Below, piece after piece: positions 1-6,761 of a stretch of 18,590 nt of DNA; within the stretch, counting starts at the first letter, position 1; each line of letters starts with the position of its first letter. The notes below the pieces were generated by a model that was not told where the DNA came from, searched no databases, and saw nothing but the letters and a program-made list of their open reading frames with translations. The DNA is from Brevundimonas sp. UBA7534 (lineage in GTDB: Bacteria > Pseudomonadota > Alphaproteobacteria > Caulobacterales > Caulobacteraceae). A program made the position numbers and the translations under genes. The stretch is taken from contig NZ_DLMO01000024.1 of NCBI RefSeq assembly GCF_002479325.1, positions 1 to 18,590 on the forward strand, in the 5' to 3' direction.

Positions 1-397
1 GGTCGTTCTCGTCGTGCTTGGCCAGGACCTGGCTGGCGTGAAACACCCGGTCGGGGCCGAACGTCCCCTGCGCCACGATGCCCTGCCCCTCGCGGAACAG
101 ATCCGGCAGATCGCCGTGGTACATGACGCGCGTGGTCGCGGCGTTGTCGGTGACGACGAAAACGACGGAGCCGTCGGCCGCCTTCCGTACGCTGCCCGCC
201 TCGACCAGGCCGCCCAGGCGGATGTGTCGACCCGCCGGCGCCGTCGCGGCCGTCGCCTCCGACGGGGAATAGAAGAAGGTCACGCTGTCCTGCATGGCCC
301 ACAGCGACAGGCCGACCGCCAGGGCCAGGATCGGCGCGGCGGCGGCCACGACCCACAGGCGGCGACGCGCCTTCGGCGATTTGGGCAGCCAGCTCAT
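1..397 (-). CDS. ccmE: Cytochrome c maturation heme chaperone CcmE (3' end outside window)
   Basis: CcmE is a periplasm-facing, membrane-anchored protein that carries heme covalently from CcmCD to the CcmFHI ligation complex during c-type cytochrome assembly. The 132 visible codons show a short basic N-terminus, one membrane anchor (about residues 12-31) and an OB-fold beta domain. They end in LAKHDEND, which contains the heme-attachment histidine (H128). The family has HxxxY here, the Tyr being an axial heme ligand; this copy reads HDEND, so the Tyr position (132) is Asp in the last full codon of the window. The C-terminal tail is outside. It lies 70 bp downstream of ccmI on the same strand, as expected for a ccm operon. 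Identification is confident from the N-terminal architecture, the HDEN motif and the neighbour; the Asp should be checked because it sits at the sequence edge. Confidence 0.9.
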   Translation of the reverse strand, partial: MSWLPKSPKARRRLWVVAAAAPILALAVGLSLWAMQDSVTFFYSPSEATAATAPAGRHIRLGGLVEAGSVRKAADGSVVFVVTDNAATTRVMYHGDLPDLFREGQGIVAQGTFGPDRVFHASQVLAKHDEND

Positions 398-467
398 GCG
401 GCGGACGATCCGGAAACGACAGACAGGAGCGGCCGATATAGCCGCCGCCCGGCCCGGCGCCAAAGCG

Positions 468-1295
468 TCATTGCGCCCCCGCCGGGGGCATCCGCCGCTC
501 CAGGTCCTGGCGGCGCGGGTCCGTCGGGTCCAGGGCGGCGATCAGCGGAGTCCACTGCGCGCGCGTCTCGGCCGCGTCGCCGCGCCTCAGCGCCGCCTCG
601 CCCAGGAAGAAGCGCGCGCCCAGTTGGTCGGGGTCGTGGCGCACCGCCTCGCGGAAGGCGGCCTCCGCGTCGGCGCCGATCCGGTCCTCGTTGGCCCGCA
701 CCAGGCTTTCGCCCAGCCGCGCCCAGGCCTGGCCGTCGTCGGGCCTCAGCGCCACCAGCCGACGGAAGGCCGAGGCGGCGCCCAGGGGATCGTCGGCCTG
801 GAACCGCGCCGCGCCCAGCATGGCCAGCGCCTGCGGATCGTCCGGCCGCTCGCGCACCACGCGGGCGACCACGGCGGCCAGCTGCGGCGGCTGCAGCGCG
901 TCCGGCGTCTCGGCCCATTGATCGACACGGCTTTCGTAGCCCTGATCCGGCAGGCCGGGCGCCCCGACCAGGACATAGAGGCCCAGCGCCCCTGCCGTCG
1001 ACGCCCCGATCCCGGCCAGAACCCACAGCCGGTCGCGCGGTCCGGCGCGGACCGGACGATCGGCCTGGATCGCCTCGCCCGCCAGCAGGCGGCGCGCCGC
1101 CTCGGCCCGCGCCGCCGCGTGGGCGGCCTCGTCCATCAGGCCGCGGGTCTTCAGCCGGTCCAGTTCCTCGATCTCGCGCAGGCCCGCGGCGGTCTCCGCC
1201 TGGGGCGCCGCCGTCGCGCCGCGCCGCGCGCCGCCCAGCACCGCCAGGGCGGCCAGGGCGGCGGCGAGGCCGGTCATCATCCAGAAGACGATCAT
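468..1295 (-). CDS. ccmI: Cytochrome c-type biogenesis protein CcmI (CycH)
   Basis: CcmI is the apocytochrome c chaperone of the heme ligation complex. The 275-aa product has the expected layout: a first membrane segment at residues 2-22, a cytoplasmic loop of about 65 residues rich in Leu, Glu and Arg (ELDRLKTRGL region), a second membrane segment at 90-112, the family-typical GAPGLPDQGY segment just after it, then a periplasmic TPR region (about 135-245) with repeats such as ERPDDPQALAMLG and LRPDDGQAWARLG. The length fits a compact alphaproteobacterial CcmI. The ATG at 1295 is chosen because the hydrophobic segment starts at once; its ribosome site (GGCGAG) is weak. It begins 31 bp after the stop of the frameshifted gene and is followed by ccmE. 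Identification rests on architecture and context. Confidence 0.88.
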   Translation of the reverse strand: MIVFWMMTGLAAALAALAVLGGARRGATAAPQAETAAGLREIEELDRLKTRGLMDEAAHAAARAEAARRLLAGEAIQADRPVRAGPRDRLWVLAGIGASTAGALGLYVLVGAPGLPDQGYESRVDQWAETPDALQPPQLAAVVARVVRERPDDPQALAMLGAARFQADDPLGAASAFRRLVALRPDDGQAWARLGESLVRANEDRIGADAEAAFREAVRHDPDQLGARFFLGEAALRRGDAAETRAQWTPLIAALDPTDPRRQDLERRMPPAGAQ

Positions 1296-1326
1296 GGCTC
1301 GCCGTCTAGCCCATGCGGGCCGGCCG

Positions 1327-2689
1327 TCAAAGCGCCCGCGACGCCGCGCCCGCCGTGGCCCGCGCGGTCTCGGCCGTCGCCGCGCGCCGTCGCACCGTGC
1401 GCGCCGCCTCCAGCGCCTCGATCGAGGTCAGATAGCGCGCCGCGATCCCGACCAGCCGCAGCGCCCGATCCACGTCCGGCGCCTCTCCGTCGGCGATGCC
1501 GTCCAAGGCCTCGTTGGCCCAGATGGTCAGATAGTCGGTCAGTTCGGCGTTCAGCCGCTGACGGTCGGATTCGCTGCCGAACACCACGGCCGGTCCTCGC
1601 AGCGCGGTGACCAGTCCCAACAGGGCCGCCGCCGCCTCGATCGGCTCGCCCTCGGTCGGCGCCTCCAGCCAAGGGGCCATCCGCGTCATCCGCCCGGCGA
1701 TGGTCTGGCGCTTCATCGGCAGGGCCGCATGGGCCGCCGCCCCGGCCGAACGCATCAGCCCCGACAACTGGCCGGACAGCTTGACCCGCGCCATCCGCGT
1801 GGTCTTGCCCCACGGCGAGCCCGGACGCAGCTGCAGCGTCAGGTCCAGTTCGGACAGCACGGCGGCGCACCACTCCGCGTCGGCCACGGCGGCCTGGGCC
1901 TCCGCCTCCCCCGGCGCCGCGCCCAGCGCGCCCAGCCGCGCCACCCGCTCAGTCACCGACGCCAGCAGCCGGTCGACGAAGACCGCCATCTCGGAATGAC
2001 TGAGCACCAGCTCGTTGCCGGCCGAGCGGCTGGTGCGGGTGACGACGCGCAGCATCCGTTCGGCGTCGGCCACATGGGCGAACAGGATGTCGACCATGCG
2101 GCGGCCGCCATGCTCGCCGACGGCGTTGGCGTCCTGGATCAGCAGTCTCAGCCCCGCCGCCTGTTCGTCGTCGGGCCGCTCCAGCCAGGCCGGCAGGCGA
2201 GGCAGGGCGCGGCGCGCCAGCGGCCCCAGGTCGAAACAGCCGGCCAGTTCCTCGCGCGCCTCGCGCGGGGCGTCGGGCCAGACCTGACCGTGCCGGTCGC
2301 GCACGGCGGCGGCGCAGGCGGCGCACAGCCGGTCGGCGGCCGTCGTCCAGTCGCCCTCGGTCGGCCCCGCCCCGTCCAGCAGCGGCAGCAGATCGGCCTC
2401 CCGCTCGGCGGCGACGCGCCAGGCGCGGTCCCGCGCGCTCGGAGGGAAGGTCAGGCCGGCGACGCCGTCCTGGCGGGGGGCGAACATCGGGGCCAGGGGG
2501 GGCCAGGGCGGTGTCGCGGCGGCGGCGGTCGCGCCATTCGTCCTCGATCATCCGGGCCAGTTCGACGGTGCGGTCGTCGGTCGCCCCCTCGACCGGAAAA
2601 CCGTCACGCAGGCCCTCCAGCACCGCGTCGCCGCAGCGCTGGATGAGGTCCGTCAGGACCGACCGTTGCGTTTCCGATAGCGCGCCCAA
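1327..2689 (-). pseudogene. Uncharacterised protein, reading frame broken by one extra base in a C7 run
   Basis: I do not recognise this family. Two reading frames join into one plausible protein of about 453 aa. The first runs from a TTG start at 2689 (GALSETQRSVLTDLIQ...) for about 63 codons. The second continues from about 2495 (MFAPRQDGVAGL...) to the stop at 1327. The junction is a run of seven C on the coding strand (2496-2502); with six C the frames fuse as ALAPLAPMFAPRQ. Past the run, the first frame turns into low-complexity Arg/Pro/Gly sequence typical of out-of-frame high-GC DNA. The TTG start has a GGAG six bases upstream and no in-frame ATG or GTG lies above it. The protein looks soluble and mostly helical, with no signal peptide or membrane segment; a KTTRMARVKLSGQLSGL segment near the middle is notable. 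It sits between a histidine kinase and ccmI. It may be a sequencing error, a true pseudogene, or a downstream 386-aa protein starting at 2487. Confidence 0.7.
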
Positions 2690-2746
2690 CCCCGTCTCCG
2701 CCGTTCGGCGACATGGTGAGCCGCCGAGATTAACAAGCGCTTGGCG

Positions 2747-4195
2747 TCACAGTTCGGCGGCGGGCAGCTCCAGCACCACCTTCAACCCGCCCATGTCGCT
2801 GTCGCCCAGCGTCATGCGGCCGCCATAGGCCCGCGTCAGGTCGTCCACGATCGACAGGCCCAGGCCCGATCCGGGCGCGTCCTCGTCCAGGCGCGCGCCG
2901 CGCTTCAGCACTTCGTCGCGCGCGCCTTCCGGCAGGCCGGGGCCGTCGTCCTCGACCACCGCCACCATCCGACCCAGACCGTCCGGCCCGGCCGAGACCC
3001 GCACGCGGCGACGGCTGAACTTGGCCGCGTTCTCGATCAGATTGCCCAGGATTTCCTGCAGGTCCTGCCGTTCGCCCAGGAAGGCCAGGGTGTCGGGCGC
3101 GCGCCAGTCCACCTCCACGGCCTTGTCGCGGAACACCTGCTCGATCATCACCGCCAGTTCGTCCAGCACCTCGGGCACGTCGGTCTTCTCGCCCAGGCCG
3201 TGGGCGGCGCGCGCGGCGGCGCGGGCGCGGCGCAGGTGGTGGTCGACCTGGCCCTGCATCACCTTCGTCTGGCGCCGGACCAGTTCCGGCAGCGTCCCCT
3301 CGGCGTCGCCGGCTTCGGTCATCATCACCGAAATCGGCGTCTTCAGCGCGTGCGCCAGATTGCCGACGTGGGTGCGCTGGCGCTCCACGACCTCCTGATT
3401 GTGGTCCAGGAGGCGGTTGACCTGTTCGGCCAGGGGCTGAATCTCCACCGGATAGCTGCGCCCGATCCGCGCCGCCTTGCCCTTTCGCACATCGGCGATC
3501 TCGTTCCTCAGCTCATACAGGGGGCGCAGACCCACCTGAACCTGGATGAAGACCGCGGAAACCAGGCCGAAGCCCATCACCAGCAGGGCGATCCAGGTCA
3601 CGGTGGCGAACTGGCGCGTGTCGGCGTCGATGTCGGACCGGTCCAGCGCGGCCAGGAAGACGACCGGCTCGTCATAGCGCGGGACCGACTTCATGCTGGC
3701 GGCGGCGCGCAGGGGCTCGCCCTTGGGGCCCACGGTGTTGAAACTGATGACGTCGCCGAAGGCCGCGTCCAGCCGGTCGGGCAGACCGGGCGGGGTGTCC
3801 AGATTGTAGGTCCACAGCGAGCGCGACCGCGCCACGGTCACCAGCCGACCATCCGCCCCCTCGCGCGCGATCGCCCAGTATTTGCCCGACAGCAGGCGCA
3901 GGGTCCGCGCATCCTGAATTTGAGGCACGGCCTGGTCTCGCGGGGTTCGGGCGGCCGCGACGACGATCTCGTCCACCGTCTCGTTCAGAACGTTTCCCAG
4001 CCGGCGCAGCGCCGATTCCTGGAAGGCCTGGGTCAGGAACAGGGCGGCTATCACAAGGGCCAGCAGGATCCACGCCGCCGCCAGCCAGATCAGCCGTCGG
4101 GTCAGAGACCGGCCGGGCCGCCCGAACCAGCGGCCCCAATCCCGTAGCGGAGAACCTCGAGGGGCGGGTCCAGGTCGGCGCCCGGCGTCGCTCAT
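2747..4195 (-). CDS. Sensor histidine kinase, FeuQ/PhoQ-like
   Basis: Membrane sensor kinase of 482 aa that would phosphorylate the response regulator encoded 10 bp upstream. Visible order: cytoplasmic Arg/Pro-rich N-terminus, membrane segment at 34-55, periplasmic sensor region of about 145 residues (56-199), second membrane segment at 200-220, HAMP-like linker, dimerisation/phosphoacceptor motif HALKTPI with H282, N box NLIENA (N385, N389), G1 box DDGPG (416-420) and G2 box GSGLGLSI (442-449). All catalytic motifs are intact. The HALKTP form of the H box, the single long periplasmic loop and the preceding small secreted protein resemble the FeuPQ/PhoPQ branch (family knowledge); the stimulus cannot be read from sequence. 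The ATG at 4195 is kept because it gives a compact operon. FeuQ-like is an inference, so no symbol is given. Confidence 0.9.
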   Translation of the reverse strand: MSDAGRRPGPAPRGSPLRDWGRWFGRPGRSLTRRLIWLAAAWILLALVIAALFLTQAFQESALRRLGNVLNETVDEIVVAAARTPRDQAVPQIQDARTLRLLSGKYWAIAREGADGRLVTVARSRSLWTYNLDTPPGLPDRLDAAFGDVISFNTVGPKGEPLRAAASMKSVPRYDEPVVFLAALDRSDIDADTRQFATVTWIALLVMGFGLVSAVFIQVQVGLRPLYELRNEIADVRKGKAARIGRSYPVEIQPLAEQVNRLLDHNQEVVERQRTHVGNLAHALKTPISVMMTEAGDAEGTLPELVRRQTKVMQGQVDHHLRRARAAARAAHGLGEKTDVPEVLDELAVMIEQVFRDKAVEVDWRAPDTLAFLGERQDLQEILGNLIENAAKFSRRRVRVSAGPDGLGRMVAVVEDDGPGLPEGARDEVLKRGARLDEDAPGSGLGLSIVDDLTRAYGGRMTLGDSDMGGLKVVLELPAAEL

Positions 4196-4205
4196 GCCGC
4201 GTCGC

Positions 4206-4886
4206 TCACGCCGCCTCGGTCTCGCCCGCCAGCGGCGTCAGCCGATAGCCCAGGCCGCGCACGGTCTCGATCCGGTCCGAGCCGACCTTCTTCCTCACCC
4301 GGCCGATGAACACCTCGATGGTGTTGGAATCGCGGTCGAAATCCTGGTCGTACAGATGCTCGACCAGTTCGGTGCGGCTGATGACCCGGCCCTGGTGCAT
4401 CATCATGTAGTGCAGCAGTCGGTATTCCAGGCTGGTCAGGCGCAGCGGTTCGCCGTTGACGCTGGCGCGCGCCGCGCGCGGGTCCAGCCGCAAGCCGCCG
4501 CACGACAGGGTCGCCGAGGCGTGGCCGGCCGAGCGGCGCAGCAGGGCGCGCAGACGGGCCAGCAGTTCCTCGGTGTGGAACGGCTTGGTCAGATAGTCGT
4601 CGGCGCCGGCGTCGAAGCCCGCCACCTTGTCCGACCAGGCGCCGCGCGCGGTCAGGATCAGCACCGGCGTCGTCTTGCCCTCGCGCCGCCAGCGCTCCAG
4701 CACCGACACCCCGTCGATCTTGGGCAGGCCCAGGTCCAGCACGATCACGTCATAGGGCTCGTTCTCGCCCAGGTAATGGGCTTCCTCGCCGTCCGGGGCG
4801 TGATCCACCGCATAGCCGGCGTCGCCGAGCGCCGTCTTCAGCTGACGCGACAGGTCCGCGTCGTCCTCGACCAGAAGCACCCGCAT
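4206..4886 (-). CDS. OmpR/PhoB-family response regulator, FeuP/PhoP-like
   Basis: DNA-binding response regulator of 226 aa, the usual family length. The receiver domain (1-115) has the acidic pair at the N-terminus (VEDDAD), phosphoacceptor D51 (VLDLGLP), T79 (LTARG) and K101 (TKPF). A winged-helix domain fills about 130-220, ending in ETVRGLGYRL. It should bind tandem direct repeats spaced by about one helical turn once phosphorylated by the downstream kinase. The start codon overlaps the stop of the preceding small periplasmic protein by one base (TGATG), implying translational coupling, and the kinase starts 10 bp after its stop. The two 11-bp-spaced direct repeats at 5244-5260 and 5352-5368 are attractive targets, though that link is inferred. 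Confidence 0.93.
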   Translation of the reverse strand: MRVLLVEDDADLSRQLKTALGDAGYAVDHAPDGEEAHYLGENEPYDVIVLDLGLPKIDGVSVLERWRREGKTTPVLILTARGAWSDKVAGFDAGADDYLTKPFHTEELLARLRALLRRSAGHASATLSCGGLRLDPRAARASVNGEPLRLTSLEYRLLHYMMMHQGRVISRTELVEHLYDQDFDRDSNTIEVFIGRVRKKVGSDRIETVRGLGYRLTPLAGETEAA

Positions 4887-5218
4887 CAGTTCGGCCTGCG
4901 ACGCGGGTTGTTGTCGTTTCCGCCCTGGCTGGTGCGGCCGGTCTGGCCGTCGACCACGACCTCGCGCACCCGGCCGTCGCGCTCGACCAGCACCGAATAG
5001 TCGCCATTGCGACGCGGCTGGGTGTCGATCACACGGCCGCCGCCGGCCTGGCCGCCGCGTCGGCGGGCCTCGTCGGGACTGACGCGCGGCGCGGGACGCT
5101 CCTGCGACTGCGACGGCTGACGTTGATCGCGCGACTGGGCGATCGCCTCCGTCGACAGGACGGGAGCGAGGGCCAGGGCCGCGACGGCGACGATGAGACT
5201 GGCGGGTTTGCGGAACAT
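4886..5218 (-). CDS. Small secreted PepSY-like protein, FeuN-like candidate modulator
   Basis: A 110-aa protein with a clear signal peptide (about 1-27, basic start, hydrophobic core, cleavage near AIA-QS). A Gln/Arg/Ser/Pro-rich linker follows, then one compact half-PepSY-like unit (about 60-96, GDYSVLVERDGRVREVVVDGQTG), and a polar tail. PepSY-type domains are often periplasmic modulators. In Sinorhizobium meliloti the periplasmic protein FeuN, encoded with feuP-feuQ, restrains FeuQ signalling. Here the position just upstream of the regulator with a one-base TGATG overlap is analogous, so a similar role as a brake on the kinase is inferred; homology to FeuN itself is not shown. A GCTAGATC -10 element ends eight bases before the ATG, so the mRNA may be leaderless. 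Confidence 0.75.
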   Translation of the reverse strand: MFRKPASLIVAVAALALAPVLSTEAIAQSRDQRQPSQSQERPAPRVSPDEARRRGGQAGGGRVIDTQPRRNGDYSVLVERDGRVREVVVDGQTGRTSQGGNDNNPRRRPN

Positions 5219-5225
5219 GGCGGTC

Positions 5226-5260
5226 GATCTAGCCCCGTGCGCCTGAACAGGCGCTGAATG
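5226..5260 (-). promoter_or_regulatory. Promoter of the FeuNPQ-like operon with a PhoP-box-like direct repeat
   Basis: Read on the minus strand: half-site CATTCA, five bases, half-site TGTTCA (5260 down to 5244), then 11 bases, then GCTAGATC (5233-5226). The last matches the Caulobacter -10 consensus GCTANAWC at every position. A direct repeat with an 11-bp period placed 11-12 bp before the -10 is the classic geometry of PhoP-activated promoters, where the regulator replaces a -35. Transcription would begin near 5219-5221, at or just before the ATG at 5218. The motif is seen; the regulator assignment (autoregulation by the adjacent response regulator) is inferred. Confidence 0.6.
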
Positions 5261-5351
5261 ATCCGTATAGGTGAAATGGACGGCGCCGCAAAACCAAGGA
5301 ACGGTGATCGTGACCGATTTCTCATCTCGATGAACCGAACATGATCGGCGC

Positions 5352-5368
5352 TGTTCAGATCGGGCTCA
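5352..5368 (+). promoter_or_regulatory. PhoP-box-like direct repeat facing the 123-aa secreted protein gene
   Basis: TGTTCA, five bases (GATCG), GGCTCA: the same half-site and spacing as the box before the FeuN-like gene, but on the opposite strand and 68 bp before the ATG at 5437. A possible but weak -10 (TCATCT, 5381-5386) lies 12 bp downstream. This suggests the divergent gene belongs to the same regulon as the two-component operon. The rest of the 218-bp gap (5261-5351) shows no other feature I can support. Confidence 0.5.
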
Positions 5369-5436
5369 GCCGCCGGGTGGTCATCTGGCCTCATCGCTGG
5401 TCGCCCCGACCGGCGCCGAGAACGAGGAGTCCTCCC

Positions 5437-5808
5437 ATGCGGAAGTTCGTCATCCCCGCCGTCGCCCTGGCCGCCGTTTCGGTCGCCGCGCCGTCGTTCG
5501 CCCAGTCCCATCACCAGTCCTATCACCGCCCGGCCCCGCACGCCGTCAGCTATGGCTCGTGGCAGTCGATCAACGCGCGCCAGGCCAACCTCGACCGTCG
5601 CATCGACCAGGGCGTCCGCACCGGCCAGCTGAGCCGCCGGGAAGCCACGCGGCTGCGCTCAGAGTTCAACAGCCTGCTGCGTCTTGAGGCCAACTACCGC
5701 CGCGGCGGCCTGACGGCCTGGGAACGCAACGACCTGGATCGTCGCTTCGACCGCCTGTCGGCCAACATCCGCTACGAACGTCGCGACCGCGACAACCGCC
5801 GCGGCTGA
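5437..5808 (+). CDS. Secreted basic helical protein of unknown function
   Basis: I do not recognise a named family. The 123-aa product has a signal peptide (about 1-23, MRKFVIPAV... ending SFA-QS), a His-rich stretch (SHHQSYHR) right after cleavage, then an Arg-rich, probably helical region with two similar blocks: NLDRRIDQGVRTGQLSRREA and a second one containing NDLDRRFDRL. The mature protein is strongly basic and ends in RDRDNRRG. The ATG at 5437 has a strong ribosome site (GAGGAG, 5424-5429) seven bases upstream, which decides the start; a longer in-frame extension from 5341 would overlap the regulatory box and lacks this. It is divergent from the FeuNPQ-like operon and carries a matching direct repeat, so it may be a target of that system, perhaps in envelope stress (inference). 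A hairpin terminator follows its stop. Confidence 0.72.
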   Translation: MRKFVIPAVALAAVSVAAPSFAQSHHQSYHRPAPHAVSYGSWQSINARQANLDRRIDQGVRTGQLSRREATRLRSEFNSLLRLEANYRRGGLTAWERNDLDRRFDRLSANIRYERRDRDNRRG

Positions 5809-5824
5809 TCCGGCGCTTCACGCC

Positions 5825-6424
5825 TCAGGGGTCCGTGCGTTCTCGCAGCGCGCGGACCCTTTCCTTCAGGTGCGGCACGACCTCCGCCTCGAACCAGGGA
5901 TTGCGCCTCAGCCAGGCGGTGTTTCGCCACGACGGATGCGGCAACGGCAGGATCGCCGGGCCATAGTCGCGCCAGGCCCGCACCGTCTCGGTCATATTGG
6001 TCTTGGCCCGGTCGCCCAGCGCCCAGGCCTGGGCGTAGCCCCCGACCAGCAGCGTCAGCTCCACCGCCGGCAGGGCCTCCAGCAGACGGGGCCGCCAGAG
6101 TTCGGCGCAGCGCGGCGGCGGCGGATAGTCTCCGCCCTTGGGCGCCGTGCCCGGATAGCAGAAGGCCTGGGCCGCCACCCCGATGCGCGGATCGCCGTAG
6201 AAGGCGTCGTAATCCACCCCCATCCAGTCGCGCAGTCGGTCGCCCGACGGATCGGTGAAGGGCCGCCCGCTCTCATGCACCCGCCGCCCCGGCGCCTGGC
6301 CGCAGATCAGCAGGCGCGTCTGCGGCGAGACCCAGACCACCGGACGCGGCGTGTGCGGCAGCACCCCGGCGCAGGCGCGGCAGGCGCGGATGTCCTCGAC
6401 GACCGACTGGAGGTCAGTCGTCAT
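5825..6424 (-). CDS. Uracil-DNA glycosylase family protein
   Basis: Member of the uracil-DNA glycosylase superfamily, whose enzymes remove uracil or other damaged bases from DNA. The 199-aa product shows the N-terminal catalytic-type motif LLICGQAPGRR (38-48), followed by GRPFTDPSGDRLRDWMGV, and the C-terminal DNA-minor-groove motif HPSWRN (163-168). A CxxC pair (C15, C18) near the N-terminus recalls the iron-sulfur glycosylases of families 4 and 5, with possible further ligands C89 and C106; whether a cluster is bound cannot be told. The substrate is unproven. Its ATG overlaps the end of the DUF3253 gene by 11 nt, so the two are likely one transcript. The first bases of its 3' end double as the terminator of the convergent gene. 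Confidence 0.82.
   Translation of the reverse strand: MTTDLQSVVEDIRACRACAGVLPHTPRPVVWVSPQTRLLICGQAPGRRVHESGRPFTDPSGDRLRDWMGVDYDAFYGDPRIGVAAQAFCYPGTAPKGGDYPPPPRCAELWRPRLLEALPAVELTLLVGGYAQAWALGDRAKTNMTETVRAWRDYGPAILPLPHPSWRNTAWLRRNPWFEAEVVPHLKERVRALRERTDP
5829..5864 (+). terminator. Rho-independent-like terminator after the 123-aa secreted protein gene
   Basis: An 11-bp stem (5829-5839 with 5849-5859, one G-T wobble) with a 9-base loop, followed by TTTCC. It begins 20 bp after the stop at 5808 and lies inside the last codons of the convergent glycosylase gene. The T tract is short, so efficiency is uncertain. Confidence 0.55.
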
Positions 6425-6716
6425 CCGCCTCTTCGACCGGCGGGCGGCGGCTCAGGGCCAGCGCCGTCTCTTCCTCGGTCGGCAGCCGCAGGCGGGTCAC
6501 GCCCCGGAAATTCTCCGGATCGACGGGCTTGCCCTTCTTGGTGATGGTCAACCGCCCCTGGCGCATCAGCCCCAGCGCGGCCGTGCGCACCTTGGGCAGC
6601 ATCCTCTGCCACTGTTCGGGCTGCAGCGCCTTTGCCACCTCGGCGGGCTCAATGCTCTTGCCCGGGCCGAGGACGGACAGTTTTTCGAAAATTGCGGCTT
6701 CGATCGGATCGCTCAT
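6414..6716 (-). CDS. DUF3253 domain protein
   Basis: A 100-aa cytoplasmic protein with the DUF3253 pattern: a short winged-helix-like fold in which PIEAAIFEKLSVLGPGKSI is followed by PAEVAKAL, PEQWQRMLPKVRTAALGLMRQG, and TITKKGKPVDPENFRG, with an acidic tail (EEADDD). The family is small and has no defined biochemical role; the fold suggests nucleic acid binding (inference). The ATG at 6716 is chosen because it matches the family N-terminus; longer upstream frames run antisense through the thioesterase gene. It overlaps the uracil-DNA glycosylase family gene by 11 nt, so a link to DNA repair is possible but unproven. It is divergent from the thioesterase across a 45-bp gap. Confidence 0.8.
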   Translation of the reverse strand: MSDPIEAAIFEKLSVLGPGKSIEPAEVAKALQPEQWQRMLPKVRTAALGLMRQGRLTITKKGKPVDPENFRGVTRLRLPTEEETALALSRRPPVEEADDD

Positions 6717-6761
6717 GGCGCCTATATGCTGCACCGCACGCTCAGAAGTAAGACCAAAGAC

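Noticed and set aside
14..1610. Long Arg/Pro-rich plus-strand frames opposite ccmE and ccmI
   Set aside because: Low-complexity translations antisense to well-recognised genes; typical of high-GC DNA.
2734..2743. 10-bp palindrome CAAGCGCTTG between the kinase and the frameshifted gene
   Set aside because: No loop for a hairpin and no second copy or promoter nearby; probably chance.
2735..4147. Plus-strand frame of over 450 codons opposite the FeuQ-like kinase
   Set aside because: It mirrors the kinase coding phase and has His/Gln/Arg-rich non-protein-like sequence.
5341..5436. N-terminal extension of the 123-aa secreted protein
   Set aside because: It would bury the signal peptide and overlap the regulatory repeat; the ribosome site supports the ATG at 5437.
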